A stretch of 64,000 bases of DNA from the NCBI GenBank assembly GCA_964515335.1, contig CAZETS010000005.1, forward strand, positions 42,392 through 106,391, given 5' to 3'. Source of the DNA: TMED88 sp964515335 (GTDB lineage Bacteria > Myxococcota_A > UBA9160 > UBA4427). Position numbers and translations under genes: made by a program. Each line of letters begins with the position of its first letter. The first letter of the stretch is position 1. This document shows, in pieces, positions 1 to 9,031 of the stretch. The notes below the pieces were generated by a model, which was not told the origin of the DNA, did no database searches, and saw only the letters and a program-made list of their open reading frames with translations.

Positions 1-712
1 GCTTCGCGGCCATCACCTCGGCGGCCTGCAGGTAGGCGTCGTCGTGCTCGCCGACGAGCACGAGGGCCGGCTTCTCGATGCCCGCGAGGTCGTCGATCAC
101 CGACGGCGCGAGGCCCGCGACTCGCCGGCCGAACTCGGCGACTCCGTGCGGGCTCTGGGCCGCGATGGCCTCGGCGGCGACCCGCGCGGCGGGCAACTCG
201 GGCTTGCGGCCGATACAGGTGGGCGCCGCCTTGCCGGTCACGAAGGCCTCGAAGCCGCGCGACACGATGTAGTCGGCGGTGCGCTCGGACTGCTGCTTCC
301 AGCGAGCCGCGGCCTTCGGGTTCTTGAATCCCGGTCCGCTCCCGGCCAGCACGAGGCCGCCAACGCGATCGGGATGCGCGACGGTGAAGTGCAGCGAAGC
401 CAGCCCCCCGAAAGACAGCCCGGCCAGCACGACGGGCTCGCCCGGCGCGAGCCAGTCGGCGACACGGCCGAGGTCGGACACGACCTGCTCCATCGAGTAG
501 GCGGAGGGGGCGTCCGGGGCCTCGGAGCGACCGTGACCCCGGTAGTCCCAGAGCCCGACGCGATGACCCGCACGGACGAGCGGCTCGACCTGGGGCAGCC
601 AGTTCGCGTGGGTGGTCGAGTACGCGCACGAGAAGATGATCGGCACACCGCCGCGCCCCGGCTCACCGTGGCGCTCGACGTAGAGCCCGACTCCGTCACT
701 CGCTTCGATCAC
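1..712 (-). CDS. alpha/beta hydrolase, C-terminus beyond the window edge
   Basis: The minus-strand frame reads continuously from a GTG at 712 to the left edge (about 237 residues). It shows the alpha/beta-hydrolase order: an HG-type turn near the N-terminus, a DYRGHGRS strand, the nucleophile elbow G-L-S-F-G, and the acid loop VLVGEHDD. The catalytic His should lie past the edge and is not visible. The GTG at 712 was chosen over the GTG at 718 because the GGAG at 721-724 is 8 nt from it, but only 2 nt from the other. The gene follows the SRPBCC gene by about 20 nt on the same strand, so the two are probably cotranscribed. The substrate cannot be read; esterases, lactonases and dehalogenases share these motifs. 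Confidence 0.85.
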   Translation of the reverse strand, partial: MIEASDGVGLYVERHGEPGRGGVPIIFSCAYSTTHANWLPQVEPLVRAGHRVGLWDYRGHGRSEAPDAPSAYSMEQVVSDLGRVADWLAPGEPVVLAGLSFGGLASLHFTVAHPDRVGGLVLAGSGPGFKNPKAAARWKQQSERTADYIVSRGFEAFVTGKAAPTCIGRKPELPAARVAAEAIAAQSPHGVAEFGRRVAGLAPSVIDDLAGIEKPALVLVGEHDDAYLQAAEVMAAK

Positions 713-731
713 CGCCACCTCTCCGGTCCGG

Positions 732-1148
732 TCAGCCGCCGAGCGCCGACTCGAGGGCATCGACCATCTCGCCGAGCTGGTCCTCCATGGGCCCCTTGAT
801 GGTGAACTCGGGCACGAAGCTCTTCGTGCGACCGGTCATTTCGATGGTGACGACCGCCGTGTCGCCGTGGTCGTCCACCTCGACGAGACCTTGCAGCTCG
901 CGCCAGACCTTGCCGTCACAGACCTTCTCGAACGCGACGCTCCCGTCCATGCGGAACCGCCAGTGGAAGGTCGCCTCGCCCTCGCGGCCGAGGGCCGTGT
1001 AGGCGGTTCGTGTCGTCACCTCGTCGGGCTTGCGGCCGACGACCTCGGTGCGGCCGGGCAGCAACGAGACCAGCACCTCCTCTCGCGCCAGCGTCTCGAC
1101 GACGGCGTCGCGAGAACGATCGACGGAGAACCGCTTCGAGATCTGCAT
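732..1148 (-). CDS. SRPBCC/CoxG-like small-molecule-binding protein
   Basis: A 138-residue protein with alternating beta strands and a long C-terminal amphipathic helix ending in QLGEMVDALESAL. This is the layout of START/SRPBCC helix-grip proteins (polyketide cyclase, CoxG and DUF2505 relatives), which bind hydrophobic ligands. The frame extends further upstream, but the ATG at 1148 has a GGAGG-type ribosome site about 7 nt before it, and the helix-grip sequence starts there (MQISKRF). It sits upstream of and close to the alpha/beta hydrolase, suggesting a shared transcript. The family assignment is from overall pattern only; no catalytic residue is diagnostic. Confidence 0.7.
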   Translation of the reverse strand: MQISKRFSVDRSRDAVVETLAREEVLVSLLPGRTEVVGRKPDEVTTRTAYTALGREGEATFHWRFRMDGSVAFEKVCDGKVWRELQGLVEVDDHGDTAVVTIEMTGRTKSFVPEFTIKGPMEDQLGEMVDALESALGG

Positions 1149-1273
1149 CACCTCGCCTCCGCGCTGGACAGCCAGCAAGGCCAGTCTAGCTCGGGCGCGA
1201 CACGGTTCCCGGTCGATCCTCGTCGCATCCCGCCTATGGCAAAAGCCGCAGCGGGACGGCAGCATCACGCCCC

Positions 1274-2983
1274 GTGGGCGCCCCGTCGACCGAACCGTCC
1301 CCGCAGCGCAGCTGGATCCGCATCGCGATTCCCGCGGCGGCCGCCTGCCTGGCGTTCGCGGCGCTGACGCCCGCCCTGAGCGGCGAGTTCGTCAACCTGG
1401 ACGACCCCGTGAACTTCGTCAGCAACGACGCCTGGCGGGGCGTCGGCAAAGCCCAGCTCGCGTGGATGTGGTCCCACTTCGACGGCCACTATCAACCGCT
1501 CACCTGGCTCAGCCACGGCATCGAGTTCGCGCTGTTCGGCCTGAGCCCGCGCGCCTTCCACACCACGAACCTGCTGCTGCACGCCGCCAACACGGTGCTC
1601 GCCTACCTGGTCTTCCTGGCGCTCCTCGCCCGCAGTCCGGGGCTCGCCGCGCACCGCAACGACGACCGGCTGCGATGGGCGGCGGGCGCCGGCGCCCTGC
1701 TGTTCGCCCTGCATCCGCTTCGCGTCGAGGCGGTGGCCTGGATCACCGAGCGCCGCGCCGTGCTCTTTCTCTTCTTCGCACTGCTGAGTGTGCTCTTCTA
1801 TCTGCGCAGCACGGCGCCGGAGCTGGCCGCTGTCCGGCGGCGCGGCCTGGCCGCGATCTCGGTCGCGTGCTTTGCGCTCTCGATGCTCTCGAACGCACTC
1901 TGCATGACGCTGCCCGTCCTGCTGCTCGTCATCGACGCCTATCCGCTCCGTCGGCTGCGCGGCCTCGCCGACCTTCCAGCCCGGGTCGTCGAGAAGTGGC
2001 CGTGGTTCGCCGTGACGATCGCCGGCATGGCGGCACAGCTGTACGCCCAGAGCGCCGGTAACGCCATCGACCCCGAGTCGACCTACGGGCTGGCCGACAT
2101 GCTGACGCAGCCCGGCTACCGCTTGTCGTTCTATTTGTGGAAGACCGCGGTACCGACGGGCCTGTACCCGATGTACACGCTGCCCCTCGTGCGCGATCCG
2201 TGGTCGACCACGAACCTGCTCTGCGCCGCGGGAGTTCTCACCATCACCGGCGTTCTGATCGCCTTCGCGCGCCGCGCACCGGCGCTGCTCGCCGGGTGGC
2301 TGGCGTTCGCGCTGCTGCTCTCACCGGTGCTCGGCCTCGTGCAGGTCGGCTACCACTTCGCGGCGGACCGCAACACCTACTTCGCGGGCCTGGTGGCTGC
2401 GCTGCTCTGCTCCGGCGGACTCGCCTGGCTGTGGACGAGGGGGCGCCTGGTGGGGCCGACCGCGGCGCTCGCCGCCGGCGTGATCTCGCTCTACGGCGTG
2501 ATGAGCTTCGAGCAGGCAAAGACCTGGCGCTCGAGCGTCGCGATGTGGAGCAACGCGCTCGAGCACGACCAGGACAGCTACGTGGCCCACTACAGCCTCG
2601 GCCACGAGCTGTACGACCGGGGCGAGTTCGATCTCGCCATCGACCACTACACCCGCGCCATCTTCGCCCGCGACGACGATGCACGCTTCTGGTACAACCG
2701 CGGCGTCAGCTGGGCCGCCAAGCGCGAGCCGACCCGTGCGATCGCCGACTTCGACCGCGCGATCGAGATCGATGCCGGCCACTGGATGGCCTACAGCAAC
2801 CGCGGCGTGCTCCACATGATGCGCGGTGACGATGAGCTCGCCGTCGACGACTTCACCCGCGCCATCGACCTCATGCCCACCGGGAGCGGCCTCTACCTGT
2901 CCCGAGCCCGGGCCCACGAAAACCTCGGCAACCACGCCGCCGCCCAACGCGACCGGGCCCGAGCCCGCAACCCGTCCCCCTAG
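1274..2983 (+). CDS. TMTC-like GT-C membrane protein with C-terminal TPRs
   Basis: A 569-residue polytopic protein. Residues 1-430 hold roughly ten hydrophobic segments and the patterns typical of TMTC-type proteins: an early FVNLDDP acidic pair, PLTWLSH, then HTTNLLLHAAN and FALHPLRVEAVAWITERR. Residues about 435-565 hold four tetratricopeptide repeats (for example FWYNRGVSWAAKREP, AYSNRGVLHMMRGDD). Members of this group are GT-C-fold glycosyltransferases using lipid-linked sugars, with the TPRs facing the periplasm. The start is GTG at 1274. It is transcribed away from the SRPBCC gene and converges on sppA, with about 50 nt between the stops. Acceptor and sugar are unknown. Confidence 0.75.
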   Translation: MGAPSTEPSPQRSWIRIAIPAAAACLAFAALTPALSGEFVNLDDPVNFVSNDAWRGVGKAQLAWMWSHFDGHYQPLTWLSHGIEFALFGLSPRAFHTTNLLLHAANTVLAYLVFLALLARSPGLAAHRNDDRLRWAAGAGALLFALHPLRVEAVAWITERRAVLFLFFALLSVLFYLRSTAPELAAVRRRGLAAISVACFALSMLSNALCMTLPVLLLVIDAYPLRRLRGLADLPARVVEKWPWFAVTIAGMAAQLYAQSAGNAIDPESTYGLADMLTQPGYRLSFYLWKTAVPTGLYPMYTLPLVRDPWSTTNLLCAAGVLTITGVLIAFARRAPALLAGWLAFALLLSPVLGLVQVGYHFAADRNTYFAGLVAALLCSGGLAWLWTRGRLVGPTAALAAGVISLYGVMSFEQAKTWRSSVAMWSNALEHDQDSYVAHYSLGHELYDRGEFDLAIDHYTRAIFARDDDARFWYNRGVSWAAKREPTRAIADFDRAIEIDAGHWMAYSNRGVLHMMRGDDELAVDDFTRAIDLMPTGSGLYLSRARAHENLGNHAAAQRDRARARNPSP

Positions 2984-3033
2984 CGCCCTGCGTCCTCGCG
3001 AGGGGCCCCGATCCCCGCGCCCCCCGCGCCGCC

Positions 3034-4755
3034 TCAGCGAATCTCCACCAGCACCGGCGGCACGAGCAGGGGCCCATCGGCCGAAACCGTCGCCAGCAGG
3101 GAATCGACCCAGCCGAAGCCCCGAGGCAGCGGCAGGGCCTCGTAGACGACCCGCGCCAAGCGGGCTTCGAGCAGCTCCGCGAGCTCTTCCGACAGACGCT
3201 TCGGGGCCGGCCGCGCCACCAGCTCCACGTCGGCATCCGGATCGAGCTCGAGGGCCCGCCGGATCCGGTCGACGGCAGCCCGCAGTCCGCCGATCTCGTC
3301 GACCAGACCGATCTCCAACGCCTGCCGTCCCGCCCAGACCCGCCCCTGGGCGACCGCGTCCACCTGACCCAGCTCGAGCGGGCGACCTTCGGCGACGCGC
3401 TCGAGGAACAGCTCGTAGGTGCTCTGCACGATGCCCTGCAGCCGCGCTCGAGCGCCGTCCGAGAGCGGCTCGCTCGCGAGCAGGAAGTCCGCGTAGGCGC
3501 CGCGCGTCATCGACTCGCGCGCCACACCGAGCTTGTCGAGCGCGCCGCCCATCAACGGGCGCAGGGCGAACACACCGATCGAGCCCGTCAGCGTGCCGCC
3601 GTTCGACACCACGCCGTCGGCCGCGGCCGCCACGTAGTAGCCGCCCGAGGCAGCCAGGTCCGAGAACGACGCGACGATCGGCTTGCCGTGCTCGCGCGCG
3701 GCCACGATGGCGCGCCAGATCTCCTCGGCGGCCAGCGCCGAGCCACCCGGGCTGTCGATGCGCAGCAGGATGGCGTCGATCTGCGGATCCTCGGCGGCCT
3801 GCGCGATGGTCTCCGCCAACGTCTTCGACGCCATCACGGACCCGCCTCCCCACGACCGCGAGCCACGCCCCTGCACGACGGGACCGCTGCCGTAGACGAG
3901 CGCAACGCTCGCGACCGGCCGGAAGCCCACCTCGGCGGGCAGCACGCCCGCGTAGGTGTCGTGGCGGACGATCTCCCCCGGCATCTCCTCGAGCAGCTCG
4001 TCGAGGTGCAGCGAGCCGTCGGCGAGCCCCTGCACGACGAGCTCGACCGGCAGCACCGGGCCGCGGTCGATCGCGGCCACCACCGACGTGCGATCCATGC
4101 CGCGGCCCTCGGCGATCGCGTCCACGAAGGCGCCGTTCGCCGAGTCGAGGAGCGACTCGGCCATTTCGCGCGTCGGCTCCGACATGCCCCTGCCCGTGTA
4201 CGACTCGACGGCACTCTTGTACTTGCCGGCCTTGCCCACTTCGAATCCGACGCCGAGCTTCTCCCACAGGCCGCCGAGGAAGAGGTACTCGGCGGCGAGC
4301 CCCACCACCGGCACCGCCCCACCCTCGACGACGTAGATCTCGTCGGCCGCCGTGGCCACGTAGTACTCGCGCGTGGCACTGAAGGACGCGACCTCGAGGA
4401 ACGCGACCGTCTTGCGCCCGGCGTCGCCCAGCCGGCCGACCGCCGCGCGCAGCTCGTCGGCCTTCCCCCAGCCGATCTGCAGCGGCCGGATCACCAGCAC
4501 CACGGCGGCGAGTCGATCGTCCCGCTCCGCCATGGTCAGGGTCGAGAGCAACGACACGAACGAGCGTTGGTCCTCGCCGAGCGCCCGGGCGATCAGCGAC
4601 GGCTGCGCGGCCTCGACGTACTCGCCCCCTATCTCGAGCACCAGCGTGCTGCCGGGCGAGATCTCCGGGCCGGCGCGGTCCTGCAGGAACGCCATTGCCA
4701 GCAGAACAGCCAGCACGACGAGGAGGAAGATGCGGAACTTGCTCGGTCGCTTCAC
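3034..4755 (-). CDS. sppA: signal peptide peptidase SppA, 67K type
   Basis: A 573-residue membrane-anchored Ser/Lys protease of the tandem-domain (E. coli-like) SppA type, which cleaves residual signal peptides in the inner membrane. It has one N-terminal membrane helix (about residues 7-21), an N-terminal domain with the general-base Lys in GKYKSAVE, and a C-terminal domain with the nucleophile Ser in LAASGGYYVA after the DSPGGSA strand. The start is GTG at 4755, preceded by AGAGGA at a good distance. The frame is open for another 590 nt upstream, but that part is antisense-type shadow inside the next gene. It is likely followed by an independent terminator because the TMTC-like gene converges on it. 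Confidence 0.93.
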   Translation of the reverse strand: MKRPSKFRIFLLVVLAVLLAMAFLQDRAGPEISPGSTLVLEIGGEYVEAAQPSLIARALGEDQRSFVSLLSTLTMAERDDRLAAVVLVIRPLQIGWGKADELRAAVGRLGDAGRKTVAFLEVASFSATREYYVATAADEIYVVEGGAVPVVGLAAEYLFLGGLWEKLGVGFEVGKAGKYKSAVESYTGRGMSEPTREMAESLLDSANGAFVDAIAEGRGMDRTSVVAAIDRGPVLPVELVVQGLADGSLHLDELLEEMPGEIVRHDTYAGVLPAEVGFRPVASVALVYGSGPVVQGRGSRSWGGGSVMASKTLAETIAQAAEDPQIDAILLRIDSPGGSALAAEEIWRAIVAAREHGKPIVASFSDLAASGGYYVAAAADGVVSNGGTLTGSIGVFALRPLMGGALDKLGVARESMTRGAYADFLLASEPLSDGARARLQGIVQSTYELFLERVAEGRPLELGQVDAVAQGRVWAGRQALEIGLVDEIGGLRAAVDRIRRALELDPDADVELVARPAPKRLSEELAELLEARLARVVYEALPLPRGFGWVDSLLATVSADGPLLVPPVLVEIR

Positions 4756-4864
4756 GGTCGTCCTCTGTGGGATCGACGGCAAGGCTATCCCACCGGCGCG
4801 GGTCCCCGCATCGTCGGCTGAGCGACGCCGGGAAGATCGACCGGCGACGCGCCTGCGGCCCTCT

Positions 4865-5839
4865 TCAGCTCGCCGCCCCGGACGCCGGATCCCGGCGCTG
4901 CGAGACCAGCCAACGGTCGGCGAAGTGCTGCGCGACGATCGAATTGTTGCGCGTCGCGACATCGTCGCCGCTGCTGTTGATCCAGCCGAGGCTCGTGCGG
5001 TCGTAGAAGCGCTTGCGGCGACGCGGCTGGTAGTTGGAGTAGCGGGCGGGCACGACGAACTTGGGGGCGCGCAGGTGGGCGCTGATCCAGACGTCGTCGA
5101 CGAAGAAGGCGGCCTCGGGGGCCCCCGAGTAGTCGACGAGCGCGTCGGCGTCGAAGAAGCGCGGCCGGACCAGGTAGCCGCCGACGCCGCGAACGACGTC
5201 GACCGGCCACTGTCGTCGGATGCGGCGCGCCAGCACCGGAGCCGGCGGGCGGATGAACACGATGGTGTAGAGGTTGGCGGGCCGGTGGACGAGATCGGGC
5301 GGCACGATCCAGCCGCAGAAGGAGAACGCCGCGCCGGGATCGGCATCGGAGGCCGCGGCCAGGTCGGCGAGCAGGTTGGGCGGGTAGGCGCGGTCGTCGT
5401 CGACCACGACGACGCGCTGGTCGGGCGGCAGCTGCAGGACGGAGGGAATGAGCTTGGTGGCCGGCCCGTGGTCCTCGCAGTCGACGATCGTCAGCGCCGA
5501 CAGCTCGCGCAGATGATCGGGCACCTCGTAGGCGCACTGCTCGCGCTTCGAGTACTTGGGAACGTTCAAGCGTATCTCGCGGGGCGCGAGATCCTGACGC
5601 AGGAGCGATTTGAGGGTGTCCTCGATGTGGGGGATCCGGCTGGGGATGGTCGTCAGGCTGACGACCACGTCCGAGCGGTTCGGGTTGGCGGCCCACGCGC
5701 GGTCGAGGTCCTGCAGGCTCGCCCGCGAGAGCCGCCACTCGTCCAGCGTGTCGTGGACGAGCGTCTTGCCCTCGATGAAGTCGTAGATCCCGACGAGGGT
5801 CAGGACCGCCGCCGGAATCGCCAGTAAGAGCCACTCCAT
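4865..5839 (-). CDS. membrane-anchored GT-A glycosyltransferase-like protein
   Basis: A 324-residue protein with an N-terminal hydrophobic anchor (residues 2-20) and then a nucleotide-sugar transferase-like core: VVVSLTTIPSRIPHI at the start of the fold, and VVVDDDRAYPPN, an Asp-rich DXD-type metal/nucleotide motif, in the middle. A later FFVDDVWISA segment resembles the catalytic acidic pair of these folds. The ATG at 5839 has GGAG 6 nt upstream and was preferred to the ATG at 5851. It lies 18 nt after the ABC-2 permease gene on the same strand, so a link to export of a sugar compound is possible but unproven. Confidence 0.65.
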   Translation of the reverse strand: MEWLLLAIPAAVLTLVGIYDFIEGKTLVHDTLDEWRLSRASLQDLDRAWAANPNRSDVVVSLTTIPSRIPHIEDTLKSLLRQDLAPREIRLNVPKYSKREQCAYEVPDHLRELSALTIVDCEDHGPATKLIPSVLQLPPDQRVVVVDDDRAYPPNLLADLAAASDADPGAAFSFCGWIVPPDLVHRPANLYTIVFIRPPAPVLARRIRRQWPVDVVRGVGGYLVRPRFFDADALVDYSGAPEAAFFVDDVWISAHLRAPKFVVPARYSNYQPRRRKRFYDRTSLGWINSSGDDVATRNNSIVAQHFADRWLVSQRRDPASGAAS

Positions 5840-5857
5840 CCCGCTCTCCAACCGCCT

Positions 5858-6670
5858 CTACCCGTCTTCGAGGTTCGCAAGCTCGCGCTGATCGAAGACC
5901 ACGAGCAGCAGCGCCACCCCGCCAGCCGCCCACGCGAGCGTGCGCGGCAAGACGTCCCAGGCCGAGATCGTCTCGGGAACCTGCTGCGACCAGGGCGAGA
6001 GAGCCAGGATCAGGGTGCTGAGCAGCGGCGGTCCGAAGCTGTCGAGCACGAAGTAGAAGCCCGAGAGCGATCGACCCGCCGCGCTGGCGACGTTGAGGAC
6101 ACCGATCAGCCCGACGCCGCCGAAAACGAACAGCATCGTCACGATTCGCGGCACGAAGAGCGAAGCCGTCATCGCCAGCGCCGCCACCGCGACCGACGAC
6201 ATCACCACCGCCAGGGTCGCCCCGATGGCGGGCCCGAGCGGCAGACCGCCGCGCACGGCCAGCAGGAACGTCGCTCCGAGGCAGAGGACCAGGGCGGCGC
6301 CGAGCGACACCGCGAGCGATCCGAGCAGCCGCGCCAGCGCGAGGGTCGGCCGACTGATCGGCCGCGCGAGCAGCAGTGTCGCGCTGCCGTCGTCGAAGAC
6401 GGCGCGTAGATGATCGGAGGCGAGCAGGCCCGCGAGCGCGATGCTCCACAGTCCGAGCACGGCGAACGTCAGCATGCCGGTCCAGCTGAGCACGTCGACC
6501 GGGACCGGCTGATCGCCCACGCCGAGGTTTACGCTGCACGACGTGCAGCTATCCATCATCATCAGCGAGAGGAAGCTGATCGCGAGCACGGCGGGTACGA
6601 TGCGACGCCGGCTGGCATCGCGAACCGCCTCGCCGGCGAGCAAGCGGAGCGCCCGCGACTCAACGCGCAT
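5858..6670 (-). CDS. ABC-2 type exporter, membrane subunit
   Basis: A 270-residue protein with six hydrophobic segments and an N-terminal cytoplasmic amphipathic stretch (LAGEAVRDASRRRI), followed by a long first periplasmic loop. This is typical of ABC-2/NosY-like permeases. The DDGSATLLLARPISRPTLALARL segment is the conserved coupling region after helix 2, where family members carry the same E/D-x-G-T/S-x2-L-L-L motif. It overlaps the 3' end of the ATPase gene by 11 nt, so the pair is translationally coupled. Substrate unknown; gliding, NosDFY and antibiotic exporters share this architecture. Confidence 0.85.
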   Translation of the reverse strand: MRVESRALRLLAGEAVRDASRRRIVPAVLAISFLSLMMMDSCTSCSVNLGVGDQPVPVDVLSWTGMLTFAVLGLWSIALAGLLASDHLRAVFDDGSATLLLARPISRPTLALARLLGSLAVSLGAALVLCLGATFLLAVRGGLPLGPAIGATLAVVMSSVAVAALAMTASLFVPRIVTMLFVFGGVGLIGVLNVASAAGRSLSGFYFVLDSFGPPLLSTLILALSPWSQQVPETISAWDVLPRTLAWAAGGVALLLVVFDQRELANLEDG

Positions 6671-7409
6671 CGTCGCGACTCCCGCCCAGGCGGTTTCGGC
6701 GTTCCGCGACGAGCCGCACGAACGCGTCCTCGAGCTCTTCGCCTTCGCGCACGATCTCGCCGACCGGCCCCTGAGCGACCACGCGCCCCTCGTCGAGGAT
6801 CGCGAGCCGATCGCACAGGCGCTCGACCTCGGAGAGCAGGTGCGAGCTGATCAGCACCGTGGCGCCCCGCTCGCGGGCGCCGGCGATCCAGTCGCGCGCT
6901 TCCCGCATCCCGATCGGATCGAGGCCGCTGCTCGGCTCGTCGAGCACCACCACCCGCGGCTCGCCGAGCAGCGCTTGCGCGAAGCCGACGCGCTGCGCGA
7001 GGCCTTTCGAGAGCTCGCCGAGGAGATCGTCGAGGCGGCTCTCGATGCCGGTCAGCAGGGCGACCCGGTCGATCTCGTCCTCGAGCGCATCGCCGCTCAG
7101 GCCCGCGAGCGCGCCGTGCAGTGACAGGAAGCGATGCACTCCCACGTGGCCCGGCAGGGCGAGCCGCTCGGGCAGGTAGCCCACCCCGCGGCGCGCCTCG
7201 GCGTCGAGCGGGTCCCATCCCTGCAGCTGAACCGTGCCGTCGGACGGATGGCTGAGCCCCAGGATCAGCCGCAGCGCCGTCGTCTTGCCGGCGCCGTTCG
7301 GCCCGAGCAGCCCGAGCGCTCCACCCTCCGGCACGGCGAAGCTCACCCGGTCGAGCGCCGCCCGCCCCCCGTACTGCTTCGTCACCTCGACCAGCTCGAT
7401 CACCGACAC
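6660..7409 (-). CDS. ABC transporter ATP-binding subunit
   Basis: A protein of about 249 residues with a full set of ABC motifs: Walker A GPNGAGKTT, Q-loop at LPERL, signature LSKGLAQRV, Walker B VVLDEPSSGLD and the switch His in LISSHLLSEVE. It energises the permease encoded next, which it overlaps by 11 nt. The start is uncertain among TTG 7418, GTG 7409 and GTG 7403; 7409 is chosen because an AGG lies about 10 nt upstream. The signature has K where Q is usual (LSKGL instead of LSGGQ), as in many ABC-2 exporters of the NosF/CcmA type. Confidence 0.92.
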   Translation of the reverse strand: MSVIELVEVTKQYGGRAALDRVSFAVPEGGALGLLGPNGAGKTTALRLILGLSHPSDGTVQLQGWDPLDAEARRGVGYLPERLALPGHVGVHRFLSLHGALAGLSGDALEDEIDRVALLTGIESRLDDLLGELSKGLAQRVGFAQALLGEPRVVVLDEPSSGLDPIGMREARDWIAGARERGATVLISSHLLSEVERLCDRLAILDEGRVVAQGPVGEIVREGEELEDAFVRLVAERRNRLGGSRDDAR

Positions 7410-7499
7410 GGCGCGCAAGCCTAACGCCGACTCGGGTCGGGCGCTCCGCTTTGGCGCGGGAGCGGCCCGCCGGGTGCGGGCCGGACCTTCAGCCGTCGA

Positions 7500-8039
7500 T
7501 CAGCCCTCGATCAGCCCTTCGAGCTGCTCGTGCCCGAGGGCCTCGGCGAAGAGCGCGTCGACGGCCCGCTGCTGCTCGGGACCGAGGTCGACGAACTTCA
7601 CCCCCATGCCGAGCTGACGCCCTCTCATCGCCGCGTCCAGGTTGAGGGACACCACCTCGCAGGGCACCTCGACACTCTCGTTCGCGGCGTCGACCGCGAG
7701 GATCAGGACGAATTTCGCGCCGATCTCCAGCGGAAACGCCGTGCTGATGAACAGGCCGCCCTTTGAGACGCTGCTGATCATCGCCTCCTCGAGGTCCTCG
7801 CGGGAGCGGTACTCGACCAGCATGCGGGTCGGGACGCGCAGGTGCTTGCGGCGCTCGCCACCGGCGGGCCTCGATACGTCGGAGATCTGTTGTCCGAGCT
7901 TCTGCTCGAGCTCGCGCCAGCGCTCGTACTCGCTCGGCGTGACACCCTGGTGGACGCGCTTGCGCTCGAGCTGCCCGTACTCGCGAAGCAGGGGAAGCAG
8001 GCGCATCATCGACTTCCGGGGCGTCATGCCAGGCTTCAT
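7500..8039 (-). CDS. PilZ domain protein
   Basis: A 179-residue protein. After a charged helical N-terminus comes a PilZ fold (about residues 75-165) with the cyclic-di-GMP ligands visible: an RRKHLR arginine block and the following SVSKGGLFI, matching the (D/N)xSxxG pattern with S in the first position. This suggests c-di-GMP binding with an altered first residue. The ATG at 8039 is used; the frame is open upstream but no better ribosome site is seen. The gene stands alone between the ABC exporter and the divergent nudC, and no diguanylate cyclase is in the window. Confidence 0.8.
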   Translation of the reverse strand: MKPGMTPRKSMMRLLPLLREYGQLERKRVHQGVTPSEYERWRELEQKLGQQISDVSRPAGGERRKHLRVPTRMLVEYRSREDLEEAMISSVSKGGLFISTAFPLEIGAKFVLILAVDAANESVEVPCEVVSLNLDAAMRGRQLGMGVKFVDLGPEQQRAVDALFAEALGHEQLEGLIEG

Positions 8040-8170
8040 CGTCCCGCCCGTCGCACGAGTGAAGCGCCCGGCAGTCGCCCGCGCCCGAAGCGGCGGGCCG
8101 ACGAGCCACCACTCACTCGCCACTCATCGATTCATGGGAGGCAAACGGCGCGTCGACTACGCTAGACGGC

Positions 8171-9010
8171 ATGTCCGAAACACTTCCGCTGCCCTTCATC
8201 CCCGACCACCGCCCCCCCGACGACCCCGGCGCCGACCCGCTGCTCTTCGCGTTCTGGCGCCGCGAGCTGCTCGTCACGACCGACAACTCGGTGCCGGCCG
8301 TCGGCGTCATCGATGACCACGACATCGAGGCCGTGCGCACCCAGTACCTCGGCCGCCTCGGTGAACGCCACTGCTTCTCGGCGCAGCTCGACGAGGCCTT
8401 CCGGCCGCCCGAGGGCCTGGCGCTGCGCGATCTCCGCATGCTCTTCGGCGCCTTCGACGAGACCCTGCACACCCTCGCGGGACGGGCCGTGCAGATCGTC
8501 GAGTGGGAGCGTACCCACCAGTTCTGCGGTGCTTGCGGGGAGCGCACCGTCCCCTCGAAGAACGACCGCTCGCGCACCTGTCCGGACTGCGAGCTGCCCG
8601 TCTACCCGCGGCTCTCGCCCGCGATGATCGTGGTCGTCGAGCGCGGCGACGAGATCCTGCTCGGTCGCTCGAAGCACTTCCCGGCCGGCATCTACAGCAC
8701 GCTGGCCGGCTTCGTCGAGCCGGGCGAGAGCGCCGAGCAGGCGGTGATCCGCGAGGTCTGGGAGGAGACGCGCATCGTGGTCGGGGACGTCCGTTACTTC
8801 TCGAGCCAGCCCTGGCCGTTTCCCAACTCGTTGATGCTCGGCTTCACCGCCCAGTACGAGAGCGGCGAGATCGACACCCGCTACGACGACGAGGTCGAGG
8901 CCGCGGGCTGGTTCCACGTCGACGCGATGCCGAATACGTTTCCCGGCAACGTCAGCATCTCGCAGTGGCTCATCCAGGACTTCATCCGGCGCAAGCGGGG
9001 CAGCGCCTAG
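8171..9010 (+). CDS. nudC: NADH pyrophosphatase / RNA-decapping Nudix enzyme NudC
   Basis: A 279-residue protein with the three-part NudC layout: a weak N-terminal domain, a four-Cys zinc ribbon (CGACGE...CPDCE, about residues 118-137), and a Nudix box from GFVEPGESAEQ to REVWEETRI. It ends with the NudC-specific SQPWPFPNSLMLGF. It hydrolyses NAD(H) to NMN(H) and AMP and removes NAD caps from RNA. The Nudix glycine near the box end is replaced by Arg (EETRI instead of EExGU), while the catalytic glutamates are kept. Start ATG 8171 has only a weak ribosome site and may be leaderless or close to a promoter. Confidence 0.93.
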   Translation: MSETLPLPFIPDHRPPDDPGADPLLFAFWRRELLVTTDNSVPAVGVIDDHDIEAVRTQYLGRLGERHCFSAQLDEAFRPPEGLALRDLRMLFGAFDETLHTLAGRAVQIVEWERTHQFCGACGERTVPSKNDRSRTCPDCELPVYPRLSPAMIVVVERGDEILLGRSKHFPAGIYSTLAGFVEPGESAEQAVIREVWEETRIVVGDVRYFSSQPWPFPNSLMLGFTAQYESGEIDTRYDDEVEAAGWFHVDAMPNTFPGNVSISQWLIQDFIRRKRGSA

Positions 9011-9031
9011 CACCGGGCGCGGCGGTCACGA

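Noticed and set aside
2321..4267. 648-residue minus-strand frame over the TMTC-like and sppA genes
   Set aside because: Arg/Gly-rich shadow typical of high-GC DNA; overlaps two recognised genes in other frames.
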